19,840 nt of DNA from Mailhella sp. (GCA_020024815.1 JAHHTE010000018.1:1-19840); one strand, 5' to 3'. Positions 1 to 8,391 are shown, counted from the stretch's first letter. The notes: generated by a model not told the origin, from the sequence alone. A program made the numbers and translations.

Positions 1-48
1 ATGTATTTGTCTAAAATACTCTTATTTTTTAAAGGCAAAGTTTAAAAG

Positions 49-80
49 AAGAACTTTTTCAAAAACTCCCCTCTCAAGAA
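49..80. repeat. Degenerate copy of the dispersed intergenic palindrome
   Basis: Read on the minus strand, bases 51-75 run GAGAGGGGAG-TTTTTGAAAAAGTTC, closely matching one arm and the centre of the much better palindrome at 10400-10435. The other arm (towards 40) has lost its C/T run, so only the central TTTTTGAAAAA part still pairs. It lies in the gap upstream of brnQ. I read it as a decayed member of the same family as the copies near 8422, 10400, 14900 and 19820; that relationship is inferred by eye. Confidence 0.45.
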
Positions 81-137
81 ATAAAATAAATTTAACTTTT
101 CGATTAAAAACATACTGTTAATATTAAAAAATATTTA

Positions 138-166
138 TTGACACCGATTATCATCTTGGATTAAAT
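138..166 (+). promoter_or_regulatory. Sigma-70-type promoter for brnQ
   Basis: A perfect -35 box TTGACA (138-143) is followed after exactly 17 bases by TTAAAT (161-166; four of six match TATAAT). The transcript would start near 173 and carry a leader of about 115 bases before the brnQ ATG at 288. The spacer contains GATTATCATC, loosely like part of a Fur site, but too short to call an operator. Confidence 0.55.
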
Positions 167-287
167 TTGCGTGCTAACAACATATTAATATCTATATGTT
201 TAAACAAAGAAAAAAATAGTCTAATTATGAGGAATTCTCCTATTGTTAGGCAAAAAATTAGCTCCAACAAAAGGGAGATTTTTTTTT

Positions 288-1577
288 ATGAACAAGAAAA
301 AAGAAACAGTAATTTTGGGATTTGCTTTATTTGCCATGTTCTTTGGAGCGGGCAACCTTATTTTCCCTCCTTCTTTAGGAATTGCAATGGGAAAAGATTG
401 GTTTTGGGCAGGAATAGGATTTTTATTAACAGGCGTAGGACTTCCATTATTAGGAGTTTTGGCTTTTACAAAAGTAGGACGACTTGAAGATTTTTCTATA
501 AAAGTTTCTCCTAGATTTAATACACTTTATTGTACAATACTTGTACTTGTAATTGGACCTTTATTTGCTATTCCTCGAACAGGATCTACAACATTTGAAA
601 TGGGAATTCTTCCTTCCTTTCCAAATACAGACCCATTTTTATTGTCAATAATATCCTCTATTATATTTTTTGGAATAACATTTTTAGTTGTTATCAGAGA
701 GTCAAAACTTACTGATATTATAGGCAAATTTATTACACCTGTTCTTCTTCTCACCTTAGCTGCCATAGCTTTTTTTGGAATTACAGGCAATATAGGAACT
801 GCTGTTGATAAGCAAGTTACAGGAGTTTTCGCACAAGGTTTTGTAAACGGTTATCAAACAATGGACGCTCTTGCTTCAGTTTTATTTGGAGTAATTATTG
901 TTACAGGTCTTGAAGGAAAAGGAATCACAAAAGAAAAAGAACAAAGATATTTTCTTGCAGGTTCTGCATTTATTGCCGCATTAGGACTTGGACTTATTTA
1001 TTTCTGCCTTATGTTTTTAGGTTCTAAAGTAAGTGGAGCAGGAACATTTGAAACAACAAGTGCTGCTTTATATCTTGCTGAAGTAACTCTTGGCTCAATC
1101 GGAAAAATAGCATTTGGTATTTGTGTTGCTACTGCTTGTTTTACAACTGCTGTTGGCCTTGTTGCAATATCTGCTGACTGGTTTGCAAGATTTACACCTA
1201 TTAGCTATAATATGTGGGCTTTTATTATTTCTGTTTTTTCTGGTGTACTCGCATTGGGTGGAGTTGATACTATTATCAAATTTTCTATCCCTGTTTTATG
1301 TATATTATATCCCGTAACAATCATTCTTATTCTTTTAAACATTTTTGGTGTAAAAAATACTTTAGTTTTCAAAGTTGCAACATATACAACTCTTGTTACA
1401 ATTATTATTGAAGTTGGGGCTCAAACCTTAGGTCTTACAGGAATTTCTGAACTTCTTAAGAAAATTCCTTTGGCTGATGTTGGTTTTGTATGGATTATTC
1501 CATGTATTGCAGGAATGATAATTGCGTATTTTATCTCACAAATAAATAATAGTACAAAACAAAAAATAGAAAAATAA
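288..1577 (+). CDS. brnQ: Branched-chain amino acid carrier BrnQ (LIVCS family)
   Basis: Inner-membrane symporter that imports leucine, isoleucine and valine with a cation (family knowledge). The 429-residue product is hydrophobic throughout, as expected for about 12 membrane segments, and opens with the family's typical N-terminus: a short lysine-rich tail followed by GFALFAMFFGAGNLIFPP, then GPLFAIPRTG about 85 residues later. Length is close to the E. coli protein (about 439). The ATG at 288 is chosen because AAGGGAG (271-277) sits about 10 bases upstream and the protein then starts with the conserved MNKKK tail; the reading frame stays open to a TTG at 243, but those 15 residues match nothing in the family. 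The gene stands alone, with its own promoter at 138 and a strong terminator at 1631. Later in the window the cell also encodes leucine synthesis, so import and synthesis probably alternate with supply. Confidence 0.95.
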   Translation: MNKKKETVILGFALFAMFFGAGNLIFPPSLGIAMGKDWFWAGIGFLLTGVGLPLLGVLAFTKVGRLEDFSIKVSPRFNTLYCTILVLVIGPLFAIPRTGSTTFEMGILPSFPNTDPFLLSIISSIIFFGITFLVVIRESKLTDIIGKFITPVLLLTLAAIAFFGITGNIGTAVDKQVTGVFAQGFVNGYQTMDALASVLFGVIIVTGLEGKGITKEKEQRYFLAGSAFIAALGLGLIYFCLMFLGSKVSGAGTFETTSAALYLAEVTLGSIGKIAFGICVATACFTTAVGLVAISADWFARFTPISYNMWAFIISVFSGVLALGGVDTIIKFSIPVLCILYPVTIILILLNIFGVKNTLVFKVATYTTLVTIIIEVGAQTLGLTGISELLKKIPLADVGFVWIIPCIAGMIIAYFISQINNSTKQKIEK

Positions 1578-1630
1578 CTTACAATTCATTTGCATAAAAA
1601 GTTTTCTATAAAAAAATATAAATATAGCAA

Positions 1631-1672
1631 AAAAACCCCGTATAAAATAAAAATTTATACGGGGTTTTTTAT
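1631..1672 (+). terminator. Rho-independent terminator of brnQ
   Basis: CCCCGTATAAA (1636-1646) pairs perfectly with TTTATACGGGG (1654-1664) around a 7-base loop and is followed by six T. The five A before the stem lengthen it and give a T-tract on the other strand too, so it could act in both directions. Confidence 0.9.
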
Positions 1673-1757
1673 TAACTTCATATAAAATAGAACAAAAAAA
1701 TCTTTACTTTTTTTTCTCTATCTTCCTCCATATTATCACTTTACTATACAAAAAAAA

Positions 1758-1786
1758 TTTTATAAAAAAAAGATTATCCTTATAAT
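1758..1786 (+). promoter_or_regulatory. Possible promoter for the DMT exporter gene
   Basis: A perfect TATAAT lies at 1781-1786, about 75 bases before the ATG at 1863. The matching -35 position (1758-1763, TTTTAT) is poor. A perfect TTGACA at 1791-1796 has no good -10 partner at 16-18 bases. In such AT-rich DNA the call is weak. Confidence 0.3.
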
Positions 1787-1862
1787 TCTATTGACATTTT
1801 ATAAGGATTTGATAGAGCCTTACAAAAGTTTGAAAACACATTTCATAAAAAAGGAGAGAAGT

Positions 1863-2765
1863 ATGTTTAGAACAAATAACAAAAGTGTTACATTTGTACT
1901 TATTTGTCTAGTTTTATTATATATTTCTTGGGGCTCTTCTTTTCTTTTTACTAAACTTGGTTTACAATATATTCCTGGTGTTACTCTTTCTGGCGTACGT
2001 GCTATTTTATCTGGCTTTATTCTTTTAACCTTAGGTATTTTCTTTCAAGGCTATCATAAAATAACATGGGATACTATTAAATATTCTGCTATATTAGGGT
2101 TATTACAAGTAGTTGTAAGTAGTGGTTTTTTATCTAAAGGACAAGAAACTATTCCCTCTGGTTTAGCAGCTCTTCTTTGTGGAACAATACCACTTACAAT
2201 GGTTCTTTGTGAATGGCTTTTTTGGGACGGAGGCAGACCTAAATTAAAGCATTTTTTAGGTCTTGCTTTAGGTATAGGTTCTATTGGTTATATTAACTTT
2301 GGAACATTGTTTAGTAGCAATATTTCACCTATTGGCTTATCATTAGTTATTTTAGCAACACTTGCTTGGGTATATGGGGGGCATTACTCAAAATCTTGTT
2401 GCATAGATAATAGTCATTATATTTTCCAATCAACAGGATTAATTCTCTTGCTTGGTGGAATTGAATGCATTATTTTTGGCTATGGAGTGGGAGAACGTTG
2501 GGATATAAGTCTTTTTGATTATAATGCTTTTGTTATTTTAGCATTTTTAGTCCTCATGTCTTCTATTGTTGGTTACACAACATATTTATGGTTATTATAT
2601 AATGTACGCCCTGCCGTTGCATTATCCTATGAATATGTAAATCCTGTTATTGCTTTGATTTTAGGGTGGGCTTTTGCTGGAGAGGAATTGAATGCTCAAT
2701 ATATCATTGCTTGTATAGTACTCATAAGTTCTGTTTTTTTAGTCAGTTCTTATGGGAAAAAATAA
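1863..2765 (+). CDS. EamA/DMT-family transporter (YedA-like exporter)
   Basis: Predicted inner-membrane drug/metabolite transporter of 300 residues, the normal size for a protein with two EamA repeats and ten membrane segments. The first repeat opens with YISWGSSFLFTKLGL and GVRAILSG, a classic EamA signature; the second ends with YEYVNPVIALILGWAFAGEEL, the equally typical C-terminal motif. Substrate cannot be read from sequence; relatives export amino acids or small metabolites. The ATG at 1863 is preferred because AAGGAGAG (1851-1858) is ideally placed; an in-frame TTG at 1791 would add 24 polar residues with no family counterpart. The next gene, a lipoprotein, begins 15 bases after the stop, so the two are probably co-transcribed and end at the terminator at 3297. 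Confidence 0.92.
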   Translation: MFRTNNKSVTFVLICLVLLYISWGSSFLFTKLGLQYIPGVTLSGVRAILSGFILLTLGIFFQGYHKITWDTIKYSAILGLLQVVVSSGFLSKGQETIPSGLAALLCGTIPLTMVLCEWLFWDGGRPKLKHFLGLALGIGSIGYINFGTLFSSNISPIGLSLVILATLAWVYGGHYSKSCCIDNSHYIFQSTGLILLLGGIECIIFGYGVGERWDISLFDYNAFVILAFLVLMSSIVGYTTYLWLLYNVRPAVALSYEYVNPVIALILGWAFAGEELNAQYIIACIVLISSVFLVSSYGKK

Positions 2766-2780
2766 AAAAAGGAAAACACT

Positions 2781-3287
2781 ATGAAAAACATTCTCACAAA
2801 ACTTAGTATTGTTTTTGCGTTAGTACTTTTAGTTGCTTGCAGCGGAAGTAGCGAAGAACCATCAGCAGTAGTTGATCAATTCATTACCCTTGGCAACAAA
2901 GGTGAAATGGAAGAAGCATACAAATTAGTATGCAAAAAAGATCAAGAAAAAGTTAGCTTAGACATTTTTAAAGCTCAAGCAGAACAACTCAAAAACCCAC
3001 TTATCCAAGAATTTGTTTCTAAAGCAGAACACAAAATTGTTGACACACAAATTGACGGCGATACAGCTGTTGTAACTGTTGATCAACAACTTCCTGACCT
3101 TGCAAAAATTATGCAAGCATCTATTCAAGTTGCTATGAAAAATCCTAACTTAAAAAACCAAGACGAAGCATTAAAAGCTGTTTTAGATGAATTTAAAGGC
3201 GATGTTCCAATGGTTAACAAAACCATTAAATATAATGTATTCAAAGAAGACGGTGCTTGGAAAGTTGAATTTCCAAAAGTTTTCTAA
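2781..3287 (+). CDS. Small lipoprotein, DUF4878/NTF2-like
   Basis: 168-residue exported lipoprotein of unknown function. The first 19 residues form a signal peptide (two Lys, then a hydrophobic run) ending in a lipobox LVAC, with Cys20 as the lipidated residue, followed by Ser-Gly-Ser-Ser, so the mature protein is tethered to a membrane and faces the periplasm. The mature part begins with a pattern typical of DUF4878-type NTF2-like folds: a proline, then AVVDQFITLGNKGEMEEAY, and ends with a strand-rich GAWKVEFP segment. No catalytic motif is visible. An AAAAAGG ribosome site sits just before the ATG. It follows the DMT exporter by 15 bases and precedes a terminator, suggesting a two-gene unit. 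Family assignment is by resemblance and moderately sure; the lipoprotein call is firm. Confidence 0.85.
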   Translation: MKNILTKLSIVFALVLLVACSGSSEEPSAVVDQFITLGNKGEMEEAYKLVCKKDQEKVSLDIFKAQAEQLKNPLIQEFVSKAEHKIVDTQIDGDTAVVTVDQQLPDLAKIMQASIQVAMKNPNLKNQDEALKAVLDEFKGDVPMVNKTIKYNVFKEDGAWKVEFPKVF

Positions 3288-3296
3288 AATTTAATT

Positions 3297-3320
3297 AGCC
3301 CCGAAAGGGGCTTTTTATTT
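3297..3320 (+). terminator. Rho-independent terminator after the lipoprotein gene
   Basis: AGCCCC (3297-3302), GAAA tetraloop, GGGGCT (3307-3312), then a T-rich tail. It is compact and GC-rich against the AT-rich background and starts 10 bases after the stop codon. Confidence 0.92.
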
Positions 3321-3410
3321 ATAAATAAAAAACTTAATTTTACAGTGTATTTTACCAACTTTTCTTATAAGATAACAAAAATAACCTCATCATAAAACTA
3401 TTTATAATTC

Positions 3411-3439
3411 TTGACGTAACACTGCTAAGAACTTATTAA
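3411..3439 (+). promoter_or_regulatory. Promoter for the ABC exporter-psd-pssA unit
   Basis: TTGACG (3411-3416, five of six to the -35 consensus) is separated by 17 bases from TATTAA (3434-3439, four of six to TATAAT). It is placed 26 bases before the inferred TTG start and downstream of the previous terminator, so it is the natural start of the phospholipid transcript. Confidence 0.5.
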
Positions 3440-3464
3440 TAATAAAAAAACTTTGGAGTGCTTA

Positions 3465-5270
3465 TTGTTTAATTTTATTAAGAAAAATCATTTTATTGTC
3501 AACTATATGCGTATGTGGCCTTTTGTTAAACCAATTTGGTTTGTGTCCCTTATGTCTATAATAGTTGGTATTCCTATTGGTGCATTAGATGCAACTGTTG
3601 CACTCTTTTTAAAACCTTATACAGACCTTGTAATTGTTAATGCTGCCAATGTTCAAGCTCCTTGGTATTTATCTTTTTTAATTGTAGGATTTACCATTGT
3701 TCAAGGTATTTTGATTTATCTTTCAAATTTTCTTACTGCAGTTGCTGGTGGTAAACTCAATTACTTTGTTAAAGAAAAACTTTACGCAAAACTTCTTTCA
3801 TTGGACACTTCCTATTACGATAAGCAAAACTCTGGTGTTATTTTATTTCGATTTTCTTCTGATGCTGATCTTGCTTGCAATGGACTTTTGCATAATCTAA
3901 AAACTCTTGTAACAAGAATTTGCTCTACTTTAGGGCTTTTATGCGTTCTTATTTATACATCATGGCAATTAGCTATCATTGCAATCATAGTTTTAGGTAT
4001 TACAGCTGCTCCTCTCACTATGGTTCGCCGTTTACTCAAAAAAATTGTCAAACAAAATGTCGAAACTTCTCAAAAAATCAATGTTAATTATAATGAAACC
4101 TACACAGGAAATAGAACTATTTTAGCTTATAATTTACAAAAAGCTCAACAAAAAACTTTTAACGAACATTTAAGCACAATTTATAATTTATCTGTAAGAA
4201 TGGTAAAAAGAACTGCATGGATTTCACCTTTTATGCATTTTTCTGTTGCTATTGGAGTTAGCTTAACCATTGCTTTTGGTAGCTGGCTTATTGTGCAAAA
4301 AGTTATTACAGCTGGGGATTTTGTCGCATTCTTAGCAGCATTAATTATGATGTATACTCCTTTAAAAGCAATGGGAAATACCATTGTTAATATCCAAAAT
4401 GGTTTTTTAGCTATTGAACGTATTTATGAAATTTTTGAAGAACAACCTAAAATTACAGAAAAAGAAAATGCTCTTGAATTACAGGAATTTCAAAATCAAA
4501 TATGTTTCAAAAATGTTACCTTTGGATATAAAGAAAATATAAATGTTCTAAAGAATTTTAGCCTTTGCATAAAAAAGAATGAATCTATTGCTATTGTTGG
4601 AAATTCTGGAGGAGGTAAAAGTACATTAATGGCATTACTTCCCCGTTTTTATGATGTAAAAGAAGGAAGTATAGAAATAGATGGTATAGATATTCGTGAT
4701 TTACAATTAGATTCATTACGTCAGCAAATTTCTGTTGTTTTTCAAGATAATTTTCTCTTTCATGGAACAATACGTAGTAATATTTTACTTGGTAATCCAA
4801 ATGCTACTGAAAAAGAAATTCAAGCTACATTAAAATCTGCTTATTTAGATGAATTTATTGCAAATTTACCTGAAGGATTAGATACAGAAATAGGAGAAAG
4901 AGGCACACAATTATCAGGAGGACAAAAACAACGAGTTGCTATTGCTCGAGCATTTTTGCGTAATGCACCTATTTTAATTTTAGATGAAGCAACTTCTGCC
5001 CTTGATAATAAATCTGAAGCAATAGTACAACAAGCTATTGAAAATTTAATGAAAAATAAAACAGTCTTTATTATTGCTCATAGACTTTCAACCATTAAAA
5101 ATGCCCATAAAATAGCCTTTATCCAAGAAGGTGAACTTATGGAATTTGGTACACATAATGAACTTATGAATAAAGAAAATGGCTTATATAAACAATTATA
5201 TCAAATCCAATTTCAAAAAAAAGAAAGTGAAAATAATAAAGAAAAACAAACAATAGCAGAAGCTCAATAA
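3465..5270 (+). CDS. ABC exporter, fused permease and ATPase (MsbA-like)
   Basis: Half-transporter of 601 residues that should work as a homodimer in the inner membrane. The first ~320 residues form the six-helix exporter domain; the rest is the ATPase: Walker A GNSGGGKST (from Gly379), Q-loop VFQDN, signature LSGGQKQ (from Leu483), Walker B ILILDEATSALD (from Ile503) and H-loop AHRLST. All key residues are present, so it should hydrolyse ATP. Size and architecture fit the MsbA/lipid-exporter branch, and it shares a transcript direction with psd and pssA, which favours a lipid or lipid-linked substrate; this is inference, and a drug or peptide exporter is possible. The TTG at 3465 is chosen because TTGGAG lies 6 bases upstream; the frame also opens at a TTG at 3453, overlapping that site, and the first ATG is 3507. 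The C-terminal 20 residues are a charged Glu/Lys/Gln tail. Confidence 0.88.
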   Translation: MFNFIKKNHFIVNYMRMWPFVKPIWFVSLMSIIVGIPIGALDATVALFLKPYTDLVIVNAANVQAPWYLSFLIVGFTIVQGILIYLSNFLTAVAGGKLNYFVKEKLYAKLLSLDTSYYDKQNSGVILFRFSSDADLACNGLLHNLKTLVTRICSTLGLLCVLIYTSWQLAIIAIIVLGITAAPLTMVRRLLKKIVKQNVETSQKINVNYNETYTGNRTILAYNLQKAQQKTFNEHLSTIYNLSVRMVKRTAWISPFMHFSVAIGVSLTIAFGSWLIVQKVITAGDFVAFLAALIMMYTPLKAMGNTIVNIQNGFLAIERIYEIFEEQPKITEKENALELQEFQNQICFKNVTFGYKENINVLKNFSLCIKKNESIAIVGNSGGGKSTLMALLPRFYDVKEGSIEIDGIDIRDLQLDSLRQQISVVFQDNFLFHGTIRSNILLGNPNATEKEIQATLKSAYLDEFIANLPEGLDTEIGERGTQLSGGQKQRVAIARAFLRNAPILILDEATSALDNKSEAIVQQAIENLMKNKTVFIIAHRLSTIKNAHKIAFIQEGELMEFGTHNELMNKENGLYKQLYQIQFQKKESENNKEKQTIAEAQ

Positions 5271-5333
5271 CACAACTTGACAAAAAGAATTAATCTTTTA
5301 CAATAAATGAAACTTATAACAAACGGTATAATT

Positions 5334-5984
5334 ATGAAAAAAGAAAATGTAAGTGTTGCTAAAGAAGGTTATCCAATTATTGGATTATGTGCAGTATCTG
5401 CAATAACCTTTGCCATGTTTAACTGCTATGTAATGGCAACAATTTTTCTTGTTCTTTTATGGTTTAGTGTTTTCTTTTTCCGTGATCCTGAAAGGGTTAT
5501 TCCTCAAGAAGAAGGACTTGGTGTTAGCCCTGCTGACGGAAAAATTATCCGTATTCAAACACGCCCAGATCCTTTTACTGGTGAAGAAAGAACATGTATT
5601 TCAATTTTTATGAATGTTTTTAGTGTTCACGTAAATAGAAGTCCTGTAACTGGTACACTTAATAAAATAAAATATTTTCCTGGTAAATTTATTAACGCAG
5701 CTTATGATAAAGCAAGTACAGATAATGAACGTTGTGCCTATTCCTTAACCGATGAACAAGGTAAAAATTGGGTATTTGTGCAAATTTCAGGACTTATTGC
5801 TCGTAGAATTGTATGCCGTGCTGATGAAGGTGATACATTACAACGTGGTGAACGCTTTGGTTTAATTCGTTTTGGTTCTCGTGTTGATGTATATATTCCT
5901 GAAGATTATGAAAGTGCTGTTCGCATTGGTGAACAAGTTTTTGCTGGTCAAAGCATTCTTGTAAGAAAAGAAGGTAATAAATAA
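5334..5984 (+). CDS. psd: Phosphatidylserine decarboxylase (short, archaeal-type)
   Basis: Converts phosphatidylserine to phosphatidylethanolamine with a self-made pyruvoyl group. At 216 residues this is the short form of the family rather than the ~320-residue E. coli type. The N-terminus VAKEGYPIIG and a membrane hairpin (about residues 13-45) are typical; FFRDPER, SPADGKI, FMNVFSVHVNRSP and PGKFINAAYDKAS follow. The self-cleavage site is the Gly-Ser pair in FGSRVDVYIP, with Ser182 becoming the pyruvoyl residue of the small subunit. An ATG at 5307 is in frame and would add nine residues, but neither start has a strong ribosome site and only the 5334 start gives the usual family N-terminus. 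The stop overlaps the pssA start by one base (TAATG), which links the two translationally. The gap to the ABC gene is 63 bases with no terminator. Confidence 0.93.
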   Translation: MKKENVSVAKEGYPIIGLCAVSAITFAMFNCYVMATIFLVLLWFSVFFFRDPERVIPQEEGLGVSPADGKIIRIQTRPDPFTGEERTCISIFMNVFSVHVNRSPVTGTLNKIKYFPGKFINAAYDKASTDNERCAYSLTDEQGKNWVFVQISGLIARRIVCRADEGDTLQRGERFGLIRFGSRVDVYIPEDYESAVRIGEQVFAGQSILVRKEGNK

Positions 5985-6754
5985 TGTCTGAACGTAAAAC
6001 TCCTCATAAAGGTGTTTATATTTTACCTAACCTCTTTACAGCAGGAAGTCTTTTTGCTGCATTTATGTGTGTAACATATTGCTTTAAAGGACAATTTCAA
6101 GCTGCTGCACTTTCTATTTTTCTTAGTGCTGTTCTTGATGGTTTAGATGGTAAAGTTGCTCGTTTAACAAACACAGCTAGTCAGTTTGGTATTGAATTTG
6201 ACTCCTTAGCTGACATGGTGGCTTTTGGTTTAGCCCCAGCAGTTCTTGCTTGGACTTGGCAATTAGAACAATATGGACGTTTTGGAACTGCAATTTCTTT
6301 CTTATTTGTTGCTTGTGCTGCTCTTCGCTTAGCTCGTTTTAATGTAGATGTTGCTGTTGTTTCTAAACGCTTTTTCATTGGTTTACCAAGCCCAGCAGCA
6401 GGTTGTACTTTAGCTGCATTTGTTCTTTTTGTTCCCTATCTTCCTTATTCTTGGTTAGATTATTTACCTCAATTTACATTAATTTTAAGCATTCTTGCCC
6501 CTCTTTTAATGGTTAGTCGTGTACGCTATTTTTCATTCAAAGAATATGGCTTTGTAAAAGCACATCCTTTCCGTGTACTTGTTGGAGCAATGCTCTTTTT
6601 AATATTACTTTTTAGCTTACCTTTCTTTTGGATTTTTATAACTATTTTTGTATATATCATTAGTGGTATTATATACACTTATGGTTATATGCCAAACAGA
6701 AAACACAGCCTACTACGCCGACTTAATAAGTCAGGCGACGATACGCACGAGTAA
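5984..6754 (+). CDS. pssA: CDP-diacylglycerol-serine O-phosphatidyltransferase
   Basis: Integral membrane enzyme that joins serine to CDP-diacylglycerol to give phosphatidylserine, the substrate of the psd product just upstream. The complete CDP-alcohol phosphotransferase signature DGx2ARx8Gx3Dx3D is present: Asp55-Gly56, Ala59-Arg60, Gly69, Asp73 and Asp77, supplying the metal and nucleotide ligands. The rest is a set of hydrophobic helices; the 256-residue length fits the Bacillus-type PssA rather than the unrelated E. coli enzyme. The N-terminus (KGVYILPNLFTAGSLFAAF) is characteristic. The ATG at 5984 shares a base with the psd stop, so translation is likely coupled. A terminator begins 42 bases after the stop; the last few codons can also pair with that terminator (see findings). 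Confidence 0.95.
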   Translation: MSERKTPHKGVYILPNLFTAGSLFAAFMCVTYCFKGQFQAAALSIFLSAVLDGLDGKVARLTNTASQFGIEFDSLADMVAFGLAPAVLAWTWQLEQYGRFGTAISFLFVACAALRLARFNVDVAVVSKRFFIGLPSPAAGCTLAAFVLFVPYLPYSWLDYLPQFTLILSILAPLLMVSRVRYFSFKEYGFVKAHPFRVLVGAMLFLILLFSLPFFWIFITIFVYIISGIIYTYGYMPNRKHSLLRRLNKSGDDTHE

Positions 6755-6795
6755 TAAGTTCTATTAATAATAAATAATCTTTTATACCCAAAGTC

Positions 6796-6828
6796 GCCTG
6801 TCAAATCACATTTTGACAGGCTTTTTTT
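6796..6828 (+). terminator. Terminator between pssA and leuA (possible attenuator)
   Basis: GCCTGTCAAA (6796-6805) pairs perfectly with TTTGACAGGC (6812-6821) around a 6-base loop, followed by seven T. It lies only 33 bases before the leuA start. The 5' arm with its flank, GTCGCCTG (6793-6800), is also exactly complementary to CAGGCGAC (6732-6739) inside the end of pssA, so an alternative fold that blocks the terminator is possible. Confidence 0.88.
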
Positions 6829-6861
6829 ATAAAAAATTACCTCCAAAGGAAGGAGAAAAAT

Positions 6862-8391
6862 ATGGATAACAAAGTTTATATTTTTGACACAACATTACGT
6901 GATGGGGAGCAAAGTCCAGGTGCGACCATGAACTTGCATGAAAAATTACGCCTTGCAGAACAACTTGAAAAATTAGGTGTAGATTGCATAGAAGCAGGTT
7001 TTCCAGCTTCAAGTCAAGGGGATTTTGAATCTGTAAAAGCTATTGCAGAGCAAATACAAAACTGTCAAGTAGCTGGTCTTGCTCGTTGTATGGAAAAAGA
7101 TATTGAACGCACTTGGGAAGCAATAAAAAATGCTAATCACCCTAGAATACATACATTTTTAGCTACCTCCCCTATCCACATGCAGTATAAACTTCGTAAA
7201 GAACCTGATGAAGTTTTAGCTATGATTGAAAAAGGTGTAAAATTTGCTAAAAGTCTTTGCCCTGTTATAGAATTTTCAGCAGAAGATGCTTCTCGTTCTG
7301 ATAAAGATTTTCTTGTAAAAGTCGCTACGGTGGCTATAAATGCTGGTGCTTCTGTTATTAATTTACCTGATACAGTGGGCTATGCAATTCCTAGTGATTA
7401 TGCAAATCTTATTGAATATGTAATTAAAAATTGTCCAGTTGCTGATAAAGCTATTTTTAGTGTACATTGCCATGATGATTTAGGATTAAGTGTTTCTAAT
7501 ACCATTGCAGCATTAAAAGCAGGAGCAAGGCAAGCAGAAGTAACCCTTTGTGGTATTGGTGAACGTGCTGGTAATACAGCTTTAGAAGAAGTTGTTATGG
7601 CATTAAATGTGCGTAAAGATTTATTCCAATTAGAAACAAATATTATAAAAGAACAACTTTTCCCTGCTTGTCGCTTACTTTCCATGATCATAGGTAAACC
7701 AATTCCAGCAAACAAAGCCATTATTGGTGGCAATGCTTTTGCTCATGAATCAGGCATACACCAAGACGGTATGCTCAAAAATCGTGAAACCTACGAAATT
7801 ATGACCCCACAAAGCATAGGGCGTACAAGTTCTGATATTGTAATAGGTAAACATTCAGGACGAAATGCTATACGCAATAAACTTGATTCTCTTAATATGG
7901 GTAATTTAAGTGAAGAACAATTTGAAATAGTTTTTAATGCCATAAAAGCTCTTGCTGATAAAAAGAAAACTATCCATGATGAAGATATTGAGGCCCTTGT
8001 TGTGGGTGAAGTATACCGTCAACCAGATATTTATAAACTTATTTCCATTGCTGTACAAAGTTCCACAGATAATATGCCTGCCACAGCAGCCATTGCTTTA
8101 GAAGTAAAAGGTGAAATTATACGAAAAGCAGGCTTTGGTGTTGGTCCTATTGACGCAGCCTTTAATGTAATTGCTGAAATTTTAGGTAGAAGCCCAGAAG
8201 TTGAACGCTATGCAGTAAACGCTATTACTGGTGGGACAGACGCTCAAGGCGAAGTAACTGTAACCTTAGTTGAACACGGCTTATCTTCAACAGGTAGAGC
8301 CTCTCACCCTGATATTATTACCTCCAGTGCTAAAGCCTATATAGACGCAATGAACAGATTAGTTCGTAAAGAAAAAGATGAAAGATTTTAA
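6862..8391 (+). CDS. leuA: 2-isopropylmalate synthase
   Basis: First committed step of leucine synthesis: condenses acetyl-CoA with 2-oxoisovalerate. The 509-residue length is standard for the two-domain bacterial enzyme. The catalytic TIM barrel opens with FDTTLRDGEQSPGA (Arg13, metal ligand Asp14), carries the metal pair His202 and His204 in HCHDDLGL, and has GERAGNTALEEV with Asn238. A linker with GKHSGRNA leads to the C-terminal regulatory domain (about residues 385-500), the part that normally binds leucine for feedback inhibition. A strong AAGGAAGGAG site precedes the ATG. The gene starts right behind a terminator, with no clear promoter in the remaining space, so expression may depend on read-through from pssA. 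leuC and leuD follow after a 232-base gap. Confidence 0.97.
   Translation: MDNKVYIFDTTLRDGEQSPGATMNLHEKLRLAEQLEKLGVDCIEAGFPASSQGDFESVKAIAEQIQNCQVAGLARCMEKDIERTWEAIKNANHPRIHTFLATSPIHMQYKLRKEPDEVLAMIEKGVKFAKSLCPVIEFSAEDASRSDKDFLVKVATVAINAGASVINLPDTVGYAIPSDYANLIEYVIKNCPVADKAIFSVHCHDDLGLSVSNTIAALKAGARQAEVTLCGIGERAGNTALEEVVMALNVRKDLFQLETNIIKEQLFPACRLLSMIIGKPIPANKAIIGGNAFAHESGIHQDGMLKNRETYEIMTPQSIGRTSSDIVIGKHSGRNAIRNKLDSLNMGNLSEEQFEIVFNAIKALADKKKTIHDEDIEALVVGEVYRQPDIYKLISIAVQSSTDNMPATAAIALEVKGEIIRKAGFGVGPIDAAFNVIAEILGRSPEVERYAVNAITGGTDAQGEVTVTLVEHGLSSTGRASHPDIITSSAKAYIDAMNRLVRKEKDERF

Noticed and set aside
167..487. Possible Ile/Leu-containing leader peptide or uORF before brnQ
   Set aside because: The frame has no ribosome site, runs far into brnQ, and there is no terminator/antiterminator pair in the leader, so attenuation is not supported.
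1791..1862. N-terminal extension of the DMT exporter from a TTG
   Set aside because: The ATG at 1863 has a much better ribosome site and gives the usual family N-terminus.
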